DNA from: Gavia stellata
Taxonomy: Eukaryota > Chordata > Aves > Gaviiformes > Gaviidae
NCBI RefSeq assembly: GCF_030936135.1
Contig: NC_082617.1
Location: 303,501-367,500 of the forward strand
DNA: 64,000 nucleotides
Reading direction: 5' to 3'
The notes below the pieces were generated by a model. The model was not told the origin of the DNA. It did not search any database and saw nothing but the letters and a program-made list of their open reading frames with translations. Shown here piece by piece: positions 1 through 12,800 of this stretch. Numbering within the stretch: position 1 is the first letter of the stretch; every line of letters starts with the position of its first letter. The position numbers and the translations under genes are program-made.

Positions 1-689
1 TGCTGCAGCCAGATTCGATGCTGTTGTGCTGCAGTGGGTGTCAGTTGAATTGCAAGAGGCAGAGTCTTCCAGTCAGTGCCTGGGCTGCAATTCCGTAAAA
101 GAAGTTCAAATGGGAGCAGACAGTGTATGGACCCGTGAGGGTCAAGGAGCAAGGTGGCTACAGAAGTGGGGAAGGGGTGGCCAGCCACTGCGTGAGGCAG
201 GTGGTGGCTTGTGCCCTCTGCTGCTGGGGTAAATGGCTGAGTTTTCAGGCAGGGCAAGAGAGGTATGGGAGAGGAGGGAGTAATTTTTACTGAGATTCTG
301 GGGTCTTGTGTTCCCTGAGGCTTGGTGAGCCCTGGTCATGGGTGGGAAGGCTCCCCTGGAGCTCATGCCTTGCTGGGAGCGTCAGGAGGGTGCAAGGTGT
401 CTTTGCAAGCCTCCTGGGGCAAAGGTGCCCATCAGACAGCTCTGGGACAGGGCACAGTGCTCTGCCTGGGCACTTGGCAGCCTCTGCAATGCTGAGACTC
501 AGGGTTTGCTCCTCCTTTACAAGAGGTTGTTGTATAAAAAGAAATTGAAGGCAATTGATTGCTGTAGGGGTCTTAAACGTCCATTTGACAGTGACACGTG
601 TTATGCGTCATTTCATGCTATTTGGGGAGTAAACAAATTCTACATTCTCTCAGTATCTCCAATTCCCTTTTGGTCATCTCTTTGCCTAG
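1..689. other. probable intron upstream of first recognised HYDIN exon
   Basis: I see no HYDIN-like coding segment or known repeat here. Exon 1 at 690 starts two bases into a codon, so an earlier exon must lie outside the window. Confidence 0.5.
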
Positions 690-825
690 ATGCGTCGTTC
701 CTCGGCTGCGAGTGCTCAACCCGGTCGTGACATTTGGACGGTGCTTTCTAAAGTACCCGTATCAGCAGATGCTGACGCTTGAGAACGACAGCAATCTCCC
801 AGGCTGCTACGCAGTTCTTCCTCAG
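690..825 (+). CDS. HYDIN: HYDIN exon 1 of window
   Basis: A pyrimidine-rich tract and TTTGCCTAG acceptor precede the exon; the donor is CAG|GTTTGG. The first base completes a codon begun upstream and the exon ends on a whole codon. It reads VPRLRVLNPVVTFGRCFLKY then PYQQMLTLENDSNLPGCYAV. The 'FGRCF.KYPY...L.L.N.S.LPG.Y' pattern is the first half of an ASH domain and matches HYDIN closely. The next exon continues in phase. Confidence 0.88.
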
Positions 826-3800
826 GTTTGGCATCGCATCCACCTCCTTTCCTCCAATGTTGTCAAGGGGTATATTAGGAAAAAAGGAGTTTTGGAGAAG
901 ACCTTGCTGGTTTCTAGTCAAACCTAAAGGTTTGCTGAGAACAGGAACCTACCTGAATAGAAACTTTAGAAAGCAGTTAAATAGGAACCTGCCTGAATAT
1001 AAACTTTAGGAAGCAGTTCATAGTCTAGTCTTTGGGGTGCTTTCCCGTAGGAGAACTTAGAAGGTCATGAAAGGCTGCTGCAAGGAGGCTGCCAGCACAG
1101 GAGCAGGTGTTTGTGCATGCAGCAGCTCTCGGACCCCCTCAGGATGCTAAGCCCATACTAGTCTTGCATCTGTTTTTGTGCCTTTCTGCTTTCTCCTAGG
1201 GATTTTTAAAAATGTGTGTGAATTGTCATTGTGGCAGATGTCAAGGAGTTCAGAGTGACCTTTGAGGAAGCTTTAAAGTTGGTTTTGATTCTGTGCCTTA
1301 TAGGAACACAAGAAGGATGCTCCTGTGTGGTACTCCAGCCCCACGCCATGCGGGATTATCCAGCCTCGCAGCTTGGTGGAGGTCCCGGTTACACTGGAAG
1401 CCCAGGTGACGGGAGAGCAGGACACAGTGGCTCGTGTCGCGGTGTTTGGGAGCGAAGGATCCCCGCTGGTGAGTGCTAGGGGAGATGTGTGCCTTTGTGC
1501 GACTCATCTTGGTGGGGCATAAAGTGTACAGGGATTCTTCCTGGGAAAACAAGAACTTGTAATATATGGCTGGTGTGGACAAGGAAAGAAGGGATCCGTG
1601 GCATGAGCAATGGCTCATGCCCAGAGAAGAGGAGGGATGGTATTCTCTAAGGTGGTAATCCAAGTGTCTGACACAGCATTTCATTATGGATATGTGAGGT
1701 GGGATAACAAGCCCAGTCTAAAACGCAGCACGATCCCTGCCTCTCCTACTCTGCTGTATTATTAGATGAGCAGCAACCGCTACTTCATTAGGACTTTTGC
1801 TCAGGAGCGCACAGGGACCTCCCTGAATCCTTCTAAAGCAAGCACGTAAGAAAACATGCTGAAGTGATGTTTTGTCCAAAGCTGGATTTAAGCTTTTCTG
1901 AAGTCAGGCCCATCATGTTTGAGAAATATCCGTCAAATCTCTTTGCCGAAAGTCCCAGCCGAAGACACGTGAGTCTCCACACCATCTGCATACACAACAG
2001 CAGCAGCGACAACAAAATGCAGTCAAGAGACCGTTGTATGTAGTGTCCTGGCTTCATCTAGCTGAAATCTAGATGAAATTTAGTTACACTTTAAATGAAA
2101 ATGATACTAACTTTTGAAGCAGCTGTTTTAAAGTGTCTTGTCATCTGTCTGAGCATGAAGGAGGATGTCAGAGGATTGCTGGGAACCTGAAGCTTTCTGT
2201 AACAGAAAGGAAGGCTGACATGTTGAAAGTAGTTGAGGGATTTAAACTTCCATTAAAAGGACTGGAAATGATGCTGCTAAATCCCCTGGATGCCACTGAA
2301 CCTCTCAACCCAGGCCCTTGTGGGTGTGCAATGTAATGCAGTCAACGGGAAGGCCAGGCAACGCAGGCTTTGCAGGGAAATGTGAAGGTTGACGAAAGAG
2401 TTGCTCGTAAATATAAGGCATGCTTCCCTTCAAAAGAAGGGTTTCCCCCCACTAGAATTTATGTCTGTTATTCATATAATACCAGGAATACACACAAGCA
2501 CAAATCAGAGGCAAGTAACTTGCATGATCTGTACTCTGAAGAGCCTGCTTTGCTTCTGACTTGTGCTGGTTGTCACAGGCGTCACTTTGGGAGTGTTAAC
2601 GAAGTTAGTCTCCAAGTGGGGCTGTGCAGCAGCAGAAGTCAGGGAGGGTGGTTTGGAGCAAGACTGAGCAGGAAGAGGGGTGGGAGCAGGCACAGGGTAC
2701 AGGGAAGAGAGCTAACAGTGTGGAGGAGGTGTGAAAAAGCAAGCGTGGGAAACCGGGTTTTTTTATCCCCTGATACCGGGAGCTTGTGGCTTTCAGATGG
2801 GATGGCTCCAGATCCCACACGTGCTCCAGGCCTTCTGTTTCAGTCTTACCACACTGAAAACTTCAAACCACCCTAATTATCCCTCAGTCTAGGAGTACCC
2901 TTAGAGCTGTCTAATCTTTTTCAACTTTCCCTGTTCTTTTTGATCTTTCCTACCTGCTTCCTGGAGCAGAAGATCCATTTAGTGAGCGTTGGAGAAGGAC
3001 CAGTTGTCTCCGTGCACCCGAGTAAAATAAATTTTGGCCGTATCCAAGTTTTACAGGATGCTTGCCAAACTCTCCGCCTCTGCAATCAGACTGTCATCCC
3101 TGCATCCTTCTGGGCAGAGATGGTAAGTATCTGTGGGGCTCTTTTCCAGCAAAAATGGTCCATAGCAGCCTGTGACTTGACCTTTCTATGCAACATTTCC
3201 ATATTGCATTCTGAGAGAGAAAGGGAGATATTCCATCACAACGCGGGAAGAGGAGCCTGGCTCTGGGGGCGGTTTTCTCTGGGGAACCCCTCAGTAAAAT
3301 AGAGAGTTTGCATAGATGTTTGAGCAGAAATGAGTCTGGATCACTTTTACAAGTTGTCCCTTTGTTTTGTGGAAGTTATTTAGCTCTGAGAGTCATGCTT
3401 TTGGAGCTCTAGGTGATAAAGGGAACCCTGTGGCCCTTTGCTCCTGAAAGGGCATGGGTTTCCCTGTGGTTTCCCTGTTCCGTCTGCATCTGCTTTGCCT
3501 CAACCTCCAGCTGACGACAGAGACTAGGGTGTGAGGTCTGTCCTCCAACTGCTGGTGGTGAGGTGAGTTTCACCCCTACTGGGGGTCACCCCAGCTGGGT
3601 TGTTGCCCAAAGATGTGCTTGTAAGGGTGGTGTAGCGACGGAGTCTGTGGACTCCGTAGCGTTGCAGAGCATCTCTGGAGACTAGCTGCAGAAGAAGGTT
3701 ATTTAATTCATGGAGGCTGCCTAGTGTGACAAGCTGCCTAGCAGGAGGAGAGCTTGGCTGCTTCCCTGGCAGGGGGAGCGGGGCTGATGCAGGCGGGAAG

Positions 3801-6800
3801 GACTCGGGTGCTGAGGCTGGGTGGGATGTGCTCCCCACTGGAGGGGGGATCGAGGCAGGAAAACAGGGTTTGGAGGGGGTTTGTGCTTCTCTGTGCTAGG
3901 TGGGTTGAAGTTCTGGGGCTGGTTAACCCAGGCTGAATTTCCCTCTTGCTGCTTTTGCAGCTTGTTTGCTCTAGTTTCTGTGCCCAGGAGCATCAACATA
4001 ACCACAAAGTGGGGGATTCCCAGGGCAGCTTTCTTTGGCTCCACAAGGAAAATCTGCTTTCCATCTCTGCAGAGAGCAAGCCACCTCGGATGGGTGGTAC
4101 TGGTGTATAAATGATGGGGTTTGCATGCTTGTACCCAAGACTGACCTGCAGAGCTCCATTTAGGTCCTGCCATTGGGGTGTGATGCCTTCCCTCCCTCCC
4201 CTGGGCAGCTTGCAGTGTAGCCAGGGGGCTTGCAGGGGTATATCTGCCTCTCCATTGCCTCAGTGCCCTAACTTATGGGACTGGGCAATAAATCCCATCC
4301 TGCTTCCCTGCGATCTCTGCAAATATTGTGTTAATTAATAACTCGAACTGTAATATGAGGTGGTTCAGGGATGATTTCTTTCCCTGCAGCAAAGATGGCC
4401 TCTGCTGTTCATAGACCCTCTGCTGACTCCCCAGCATGGAGTTACCCCATGGTGAGCATCTCAGCTTCTCAGGATAGCTGCTGCTATCCTGGAGATGTTC
4501 AAGGAGGCAGGTGCTGGGAACCTGCTGGATCAGCCGTTTCAGCAAGGGCTCTTCAGACTCTTCAGGACGGTGATGCTGAGCCTGCCTGATGGGAGCAGCA
4601 CCGCGGCAGGCGAGGTGTGCTCCAGCTCCTCTCTTGCCCTCAGCAGCTGCCTCCTTTGGTGCTGTTTTGTTGCCTCGGTTGAAGTTTTGCCCTTTGCTGC
4701 TGCCTTAGGCTGCCTGGCAGTTTATTGATGGGAAGAAGAGGGGACTGAATAATTTTGGAGATAAAATTTGAGATGCAGTCGGGTGTCAGGGTGACCTGCA
4801 CATGTAGCTCTGAGAGCAGAACTGGCTCCGGCTGTCCCTTAGCCTAGCTGGTGGGTGACCTGGGCATCCTTCATTCATTTGCGCCCCTGAACCCAAGTCT
4901 TGTGTTCTCTAAGATGGCAAAGCTGCTGCTTTGATTTCCTGCTTGGAGACTGCTGCAGGACAGCGAGCTGGGATTTCCCTGTCTCCCGTTTGATGGCTAA
5001 TCTCAAAACCCTGGCTCTTTGCAGTTAGGCTTCTAGATCACGGTCCCCACTCAAAAGAAAGAGCTCTTGATTGAAATTTTCAGAGCAGTGTTGGATCAGC
5101 AACATTACAGCATGCTGACTGGCAGCTCAACAGCCTGAATGAGATTAGATTAAGGGGCAGCAACAGGGCAAATAAAAGGCTGGTGTCTTGTTCAAAACAG
5201 AAAAGGAAAATGCTGTAATGCAGATGGCCATGGTGGTATCCTTAACCACCGCATGCAAATTGCTGTTCCTGTCAAGTCGAGCTTTCTTCTTGCTTTATGG
5301 GAGAAAAGAGCATTATCTGAGCAAGCAGAGATGTTTTTTGTGGATAACTTCACTTTGGGATATCGACTTAAGGAATTACCTGGAGTACTCCTCATCGTGC
5401 ACAGGCTTCCCCGTGCCCCTCTTGTGTCTGTCGGATGAGTTGTGGGGAGCAGCACTGAGCATCTCTGCCACCAGAAGGAAGGAAATAAAAAACCCCTCCA
5501 AAGCTGTGCCTTGAGATGGGGCTTTTTGGGTTTGTAGTGGAGTGTAGGGACTTCATACCCTAGTCCTTGGTTGGCTTATCCCTGCTTGCCGGGGTAGCTG
5601 CAGGTCTGTGACCCTTGGGGCCAGCGTGTCATCCCGTGCTCATCCACTGAATCCTGTGTCTGTCTGCCGTACCTTTCTTTGTCAGATTGCTTTCCCAGCT
5701 GCTAGGCAGCCCTGTTAGAGCATCCTGTGGATCCCGCAAGGGGAGGGTTTGCCTTTTTTGTGGTAAAAAAGACTGGAGGAATAGGTCAACATGAAGGAGC
5801 TGCTGCAGCTTAGCTGGGGGCTGATGCGACCTGCTGAAAAAAGCGGCCGTTTCTCCTCCTTGCTGCTGCTGTCATCTTCTTTTCCTGTTTCCCTAAGTGT
5901 CTGATTTTTGCTGTGTTGACAAGTGCAAAAGAGTTGTATTGATTAATGGAAGCGTTTGCTTTCCCTGCAGAAAGGCAGAGAGAAAAAAGCATCTTTCTTT
6001 GATCGTTTCCTACTTGTTTGTTGTCACTCTGTCTCCTCAGGCATCTTTTATTTGGCTACCAAGAATGACATGTCTCAGCATCACAGAAGGCAGCTGCGTA
6101 TCACACCTGTGTGATCAGGAAGGAAAAGACAAGGCCTAGGGTGCAATTTTTGTTCATCAGCGGCAGCTTTCTTCTGCCTGCATAACCACCGTGCTGGGTG
6201 TGTTCTGTGCTACCGCAGGGAGGCAAACGGTGTTTTCCTGGTGCCTTGTAATGAGGGAGGAGAGAGGAAAGCTTTCTTGGGACTTCCCCTTGTAGTGACG
6301 GTGCTCTGTTTCCTGATTTTGGGCTCCTGTCTCCTTTGACGGGATCCTTGACCTCCCTAATCCAGAGCCCTGTGCTCCTGATGGAGCTCACTGCCGCGTG
6401 GTCTCCAGCAGCGGTCATCCAGCCAGATGTGTTGTCGTCTTCAGGAGAGTGCCTGGGGAGCAGATCCCCTTCCACCTTCCCAGGGATGAGCTGCCCTCAG
6501 GTTCAACTGGAGCTGATGTTGCAGAAAAGACCATGTTTTGTTTATTAAAAAAAAAAAAAGAAGCTGCACCTGTTTATCTTCTCACTGGGATTCCCTGGAG
6601 AGAATCAAGTGATTTTCAGGCAGCATATAAAGAGTTTTGGTCAAACTTGGTGTAAGCAAGGAGAGAACATGCAGTTCCCATTCCCATATTTACTTCTCTC
6701 CTCATTTAGTGCAGGTTTTGTTTCATTTCCTGATTTCATTGCGTATTATCTCAAGCTTTTGATGACATTCCCTTTATTAAAGAAATGGTCATATGGAGAG

Positions 6801-9800
6801 ACAGCAAACCAAGGAGATAAACTTAAAACCAGTGCCGATAAAGGGATGCTGCTTTAGTGATTCCGTTTCTTGTTCTGGCTGATGCGCGATTTTGTTGTTA
6901 TCTGAGCGAATTGCTCAGGCTGCGGGGAGGGAAGGCTTTGAAGAGCCTGGAACTGAGTTTATTAGTTTTGCCAGTGCCTGGAATAATTTTGATGCCTTTG
7001 GCATGCTCCATCCTGGGATGCAGGCATGCAGACCTGACCTGCAGTCAGCCTAAGGAGTTTTCATAGCTGGGGCACCTCCCCACGCTGCCGGGACCCTGAA
7101 TGCTCAGCAAGTTACTGCTTCCCTGTCCTCCCGCTAGTCTTACCCTCGTTAGCAGAGGTCGTTTTGGGGGGGTTATTTAAAATGCTTTCCATGACTTTGA
7201 AGTGCTGCTTGGTTTTCTGTTGTTCTTCTCCCTTGGGCTGGCTGGAGTCCTGTTAGAGCTCAGTGCCACCAGCCTGACAGATGGAAACTCAAGCTGACTT
7301 CACCTGGATCAGGCACTTGGATCATGTCAGGCCTGCAAGCTCATCCTTGCTTTTCATTCAAAAAAGAAGAAAAAAGCCTTTTCTCTTAGAATACTGTGGT
7401 GTTTTGGGTGAGTAGTGCCTGTCGTCCCAAACACAGCACTGCACTGTGGGGTGCGTGTGCCACTAACACCGTGATGGACACTTTGAAGCCGTACATCTAC
7501 ATCCCAGTGCATTTCATGCTGGCCAGGGGACATTGCATGCGTTTCTCTTTGTCTGCTGCAAGCTTGCTCCCTGCAACTGTGGTTTTAAATGGACCGGGGG
7601 TCCAGCCCCCTCATTGCCCCATCTGTAGCGCAAGGTGCATGAGAAACCAGAGGAGGAGAATGCTTGGGAAGCCCGGGCCGTGCCCACAGGGCATGTCTTG
7701 CCCTTTCTTTCTGCTTAGTTCTTTACTGCCCTGCTGTAAACACTTAGAGCTGAATGTTTCAAAGCCAAGGACAGTGGGACACCTCGCTGCAGCTGGTGAT
7801 CAGTGGGGACCGAGTGCTTCAGTCCTTCAGGGCTGTTGAGAAGCACTGCCTAACTCCTGGGAGAGACGACCGGTTTTGCAGAGTTATTCTTCAGGCTCTC
7901 AGCAGTATCCCCCAGGCACGTGGCTGCCACGGTGGGATTTGAGCAGTCCTGGCTTCCTCTGGCCTTGAGCCTTGATGCAAACCCGGCCACCGTGGTTGGG
8001 AAGGCAGGAGAGATAAAGTAGCTTCCCTTGGTGCACACTCCAAAAGAGAGACCAAAAGAGGAGGGGGAATAACCTTCTCCTGAGGATGAGCATCTCTTGG
8101 GTTGGGCAAAACGGGGTTAACGAAGTGAGTCTGTTAAAGGAGGGTAAACTACAGGTTGTATAAGCTCCTGCATAGTTGCTGTTTGCAGACACCGTAGCTT
8201 AGATTTAGGGAAATGAAGCCTTTCTGGTTTTTACCCTCGTATCTTTAGTCCTTCCTTTTCCTGCACCCCACAAGAGACCAGGGTCCGTGGTTTCCATGCT
8301 AAGTTAGTGTTTGGCTTGTCTTGCAGGCTGGCAAACGCTCGCGCTGGAGGATTGAACCCAGTAAAGGAGTGATCCCCCCCGAGACCGAGGTGTCTGTGAC
8401 CATCATCGCAAACTTGGATGACACGGAGAAATTCAGGGACGAGGTGAACCTGTTCATAGAGAACAGCCGTTCCTATGTCATCCCTGTCCAGGCTGTCGGC
8501 ATTGGCACCACCATTGTCACCGACAAACCCTTTGGTCCGGAGCTCAACTTGGGACGCCACTTCAGGTAGGCTACCTCTCAGCTCCAGCTTCTGCCGTGGG
8601 CTCAGCCAGGAGGAGTTTTGCTGTAGTCCTTCAGGCTTGTTCTCCTTCCGTGCTCAAGGTCCTGGCTCCATTTCACTGAAGCCACAAGAATTCCTTCAGA
8701 AGCGTTTTATGGCCATTTGAAAGATGTTAGATGCCATCAAAAGCCACCAAAATGGACACCAGTTGCTAAATTGTCACTGAATTGCCCTTACTTATAACAC
8801 ATTTATTTCCTCACTTTATCAAATAAAGATATGGAGGAAGAACAGTAGGTCCCCGAAGCCTCCTGCTGGAAAACACTACATTACGAGTATAAACATATTT
8901 CCCTTTGCAATAACATGGCTTGCTTTTTCACTCACTGTGGAGTATCATCTTGTAGCAGTGGAAAACCGTGGAGGTAGCTTGTTAGCAACTCCTCGACTAA
9001 AGTAATGGTGCTGCTTTATTTCCCCTCTGCCTGGGAGTCCTGGAGGAGCAGCAGAATTTGTCTTTGCCCTGTATCATGCCTCAGTTCACTCGTCTTCCCC
9101 GGCTCCCCTGCCAGGCTGCTCTTTGTTAGACGTAGTTGCTCTTTCCTCGTTACTCCTGCCTGCTTTCCTCCCTGTCTCCTCTGTCAAGACCGCAGCAGCA
9201 GCCCGGGGCACGGGCAAGTGAGGGTGGCTGCAGGCCCAGCTCTGAAAGGGAGAGGAGGAGAGGTCTGCTGAGGTTGGGCGGGATAAATTGAGAGTATTCA
9301 TTGAAAGAGCTTGGCTGGGAGGAGGGGATTTGTTGATGCTACCGTGTGTGTCTGAAACCAGGCACGTCCTTCTAAACAGGGGAGGAAAATAAGCCTTTGC
9401 AAAGTGCTGCTTGCCTTGTGTTGGAGACCTTTTGGGGCGAGAGGCATCATCTTCTCGAGGTGCCTGTTCCTTTCCCTGGCTGCAAAGAGGGTCCACCATG
9501 CTCTGATACCTACATTTTTGGTTAGAAAGAGCAGGTTAATCCTACCTTAAGCATTTAGGATAGATTTTTAGGGACTTAAATATGCATCCACAAGCCATCC
9601 GCATCAGCAGGGACGTTGCAGGGAGGTTGGTGCTTGCCCAGCGTGTCCTGTGCTCTGTGCAGCCGCAGATTGGCTACACAACACAGGGGACAATGTTGGG
9701 GTGGTTCATGTCATTGTGCTCTGCCCCCCTTCACCCGCAGGCTCTGTTTGGAGTTGTTGCCGTTGGTGTCGGCTGCAGAACTGCCACCGAGTGAGCTGTA

Positions 9801-12800
9801 GTGGGACCCCGGTAACATGTCCGATGAGTTGGGCTTTCCCAGAGCCACAAATTCTGCATCTCCCCAGAGCTGCTCCGAGCTTTCATCCGTTGCTCTCCAC
9901 AACACACACCATTTCATACTAAACTTGTAAACCTCATTATTTTTTTTTAACAGTCTGTTTCACAGACTTGTTTGTTCTGTAGTATATGCTTGTGTGTTTG
10001 TATTTAGTTGCTTATGGCAGACATGCATTTTGTAAGCCACATGTTCTGTACCTTTCAAAAAGACAATAACTGTTCCAGGAACTCTTCATTTCCTGGTCAT
10101 GCTCAGCTTTATAGAGGGTAAAATAATGACTCCAGACTAGCCTGCGGTTAGTGTTTCTTTACCTGAAGGAATCAATTTCCATTGAATATTCATCTGGCTT
10201 TATATCTAGCTCTAGTTCTTCATCTCTGGTTGTCGCTCCATTCCCTCAGCAGCCAGAGCTGGTCTTGCTGCTGTGTTCGTATTGGGAAAACCTCTGTTGA
10301 TCCTGTGTTCTCAGAGTGCATTTGTCTCCCTAAAACACAAACCCAGCTGCACTGTTGAGGCAGAGGGCGATATGTTGGGGGCGATGAGGGTTGGCTGCTC
10401 CCTAAGGGATGGGGGGATGAGGGGGATCCCACCAGTGAGGCAAGTGGTGCCCAGGTCACCAGATGAGTCTGTATACCCTGCAGCCTCCCCAGTAGCATCT
10501 TTGGAGGAAGCCACCTGAGGCAGCAGCTCCCAAGGGGAAGGTGAAATGGCAGCGAAGCTGTCCCTCCCTCCACTTGCAGCCAGGCCAGGCCAGCTCAGTG
10601 TCTGATGCAGCGAGACCTGCAGGAAGCCCCTTGGAAAAATACTCGGATTATTAAGCCCCAAAGGCTGGTGATGCTCTGTCTGCAGCAACTGAGATGATGT
10701 TTGTATTGGGTCTGGCTGAGATGGAGTTAGTTTTCCCCATAGCAGCCCTCATAGTGCTGTGCTTTGTATTGGTAGCTAGAAGGGTGCTGATAAGGCACCG
10801 GTGTTTTGGGTACTGCTGAGCAGTGCTCGCACAGCACCAGGGCTGTCTCTCCAACATTCCCCCCTCCCCACTAGGCTGGGGGTGGGCAAGATCTTGGGAG
10901 GGGTCATAGCCAGGACAGCTGACCCAAACTGCCCAAAGGGATGTTCCATCCCATACGACACCTGCTCAGCAATAAAAGCTAAGAGAAAGGAGGAGGAAGG
11001 GTGGGCATTCGTTATTACAACATTTGTCTTGTGGAGCAACTGCTAAGCGTACTGAAGCTCTTCTTCCCGGGAAGTGGCTAGACATCACCTGCTGATGGGA
11101 AGCCCAGAATAAATCTTTTCTTTTCCTTTGCTTCTGTGCACGGCCTTTGCTTTTGCCGTCTTAAACTGCCTTTCTCGTGACCCACGAGTTTTTTTCCATC
11201 TTATTTTCTCCCCACCCTGTCCTGCTGAGGAGGGGAGTGATTGAGTGGCTTGGTGGGCACCCGGCATCCAGCCGAGGTCAACCCACCACAATGTTCTTCA
11301 AGAAGCTTTTCCTTGCTGTACGCAACCAGAGCAGCTGCTGGATGGTGATAAACTTCGGGGCAACCAAGGTCTGGCTCTTGCTGTAGCTTTGAGCTAGGTC
11401 AGCCTTTTTGGAGGTGCCTTTATTGCTGAGTGTGCAGTCGGATAATGCCTTCAGGGTGCTGAAGCTGGGTGATCGCTGGGAAATGGCAGCTCCCGTGACA
11501 TTTTCCATCTCTGCTTCTCTTCTAGCCTGGACCCCTGCTGCTACCACTTCAAGATGACGAATAAAGGGCGGCGCACCCAGTACCTGTATTGGACAACAGA
11601 AGGTTTCAGCCCGTTTCACCGGCATCATCGTCTCCCTGCCATTGGTACCACCAAGGGCAAAGATTCCGCCCAGAACCCCAAACCTGCCTGCCCCGTGTTT
11701 AAGCTTCGGCCTCTGAGGATGGAGCTGATGCCGGGCAAGACTGTGGAGATGACCCTGGAAGGCTTCTCCAGCACTCCGCAGGTGAGGTCCCCCATGAGGG
11801 CTGAGCCTTTCCCATCAGATCACGTCCACTGGGAGTTCTTTGGCAGCCCCTTGACATTTGCCTGCGAAAATGAGCAAGAACTTTCCAGAAACTGTTTTAA
11901 TGCCACAAATTACCACTTCAGCATCAGTTGCTTTTCTTGCTGGCCACCTTTTTTGTGTTTCTAGAGCTACCATAAACCCAACTTGCTGACACCAAAATGG
12001 GGGCTGAAGGAAGTATTGCTACTTCAGGGGCCAAGGGCAGGTTATAAGGTGTCATGTGCTGAGGCAGAAAGGAAGGGCGGGACAAATAAGTTCTACTTAC
12101 ACTAGGGGCACAGGCAGAAAGTAGATTAAAAAATGCAAGGTCATCTATCTGGGGGAAGCAGTGAGCAAAACAAACCACCTGTGAAGGGGGGCAGTGTCTG
12201 GGAGCAGCATCATTTTTCCTCTGTAGACAAACGTAAGCAGAGGGCTTGTCTAGCACTGAGTCCTGGAGGAAAAAAACCGAACAGGGTGTGTCAGCTCTAA
12301 TGATCATTCCCCATGTGGGAGCCTGTTCCCAGGGATCATTATAATTGACAGCTTGACTTCTGTCAATATTTCCAGAACAGCTCGCCCCAGTCTCTCAGCC
12401 AGCCCCGGTGTCCCAAGGGCAGCCAGGTCTTGCAGCACCCTTGGATGGCAGCTGAGAGAGGGGATTTCAGCAGGGTCACTGGGCGTTCTCCCTGGACCCT
12501 TCTTTCCAGGGGAAATCCAACTCTGCAGAGAAACTGCCAGCTACCCCTGGTGTACATTCCCTGGCTCCAGGACCACTGGGCGCAGATGTTTAAGCAACTA
12601 TGGACTAAATCTGCATTAAGCTCCTGCTGGTACCAGTGCTTTGAAAGGTTTTTTAAAGGATTGCCTGAGTGGCAGCTTGAGGAAGACTTGATTACTCACT
12701 CAATTGACTGTGATGGGATTGTCCCTGTGCAGTTCTGAGCCCAAAGGTTTTGCTGAAGAGGGAAAAAGGTACTAGAAAGGAAGGAAAATGATCAGGGCAT

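Larger units (their letters stand above)
8566..11525 (+). other. intron carrying a solo LTR
   Basis: A 3-kb intron. The only recognised element is the solo LTR at 10702-11290, listed separately. Confidence 0.6.
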
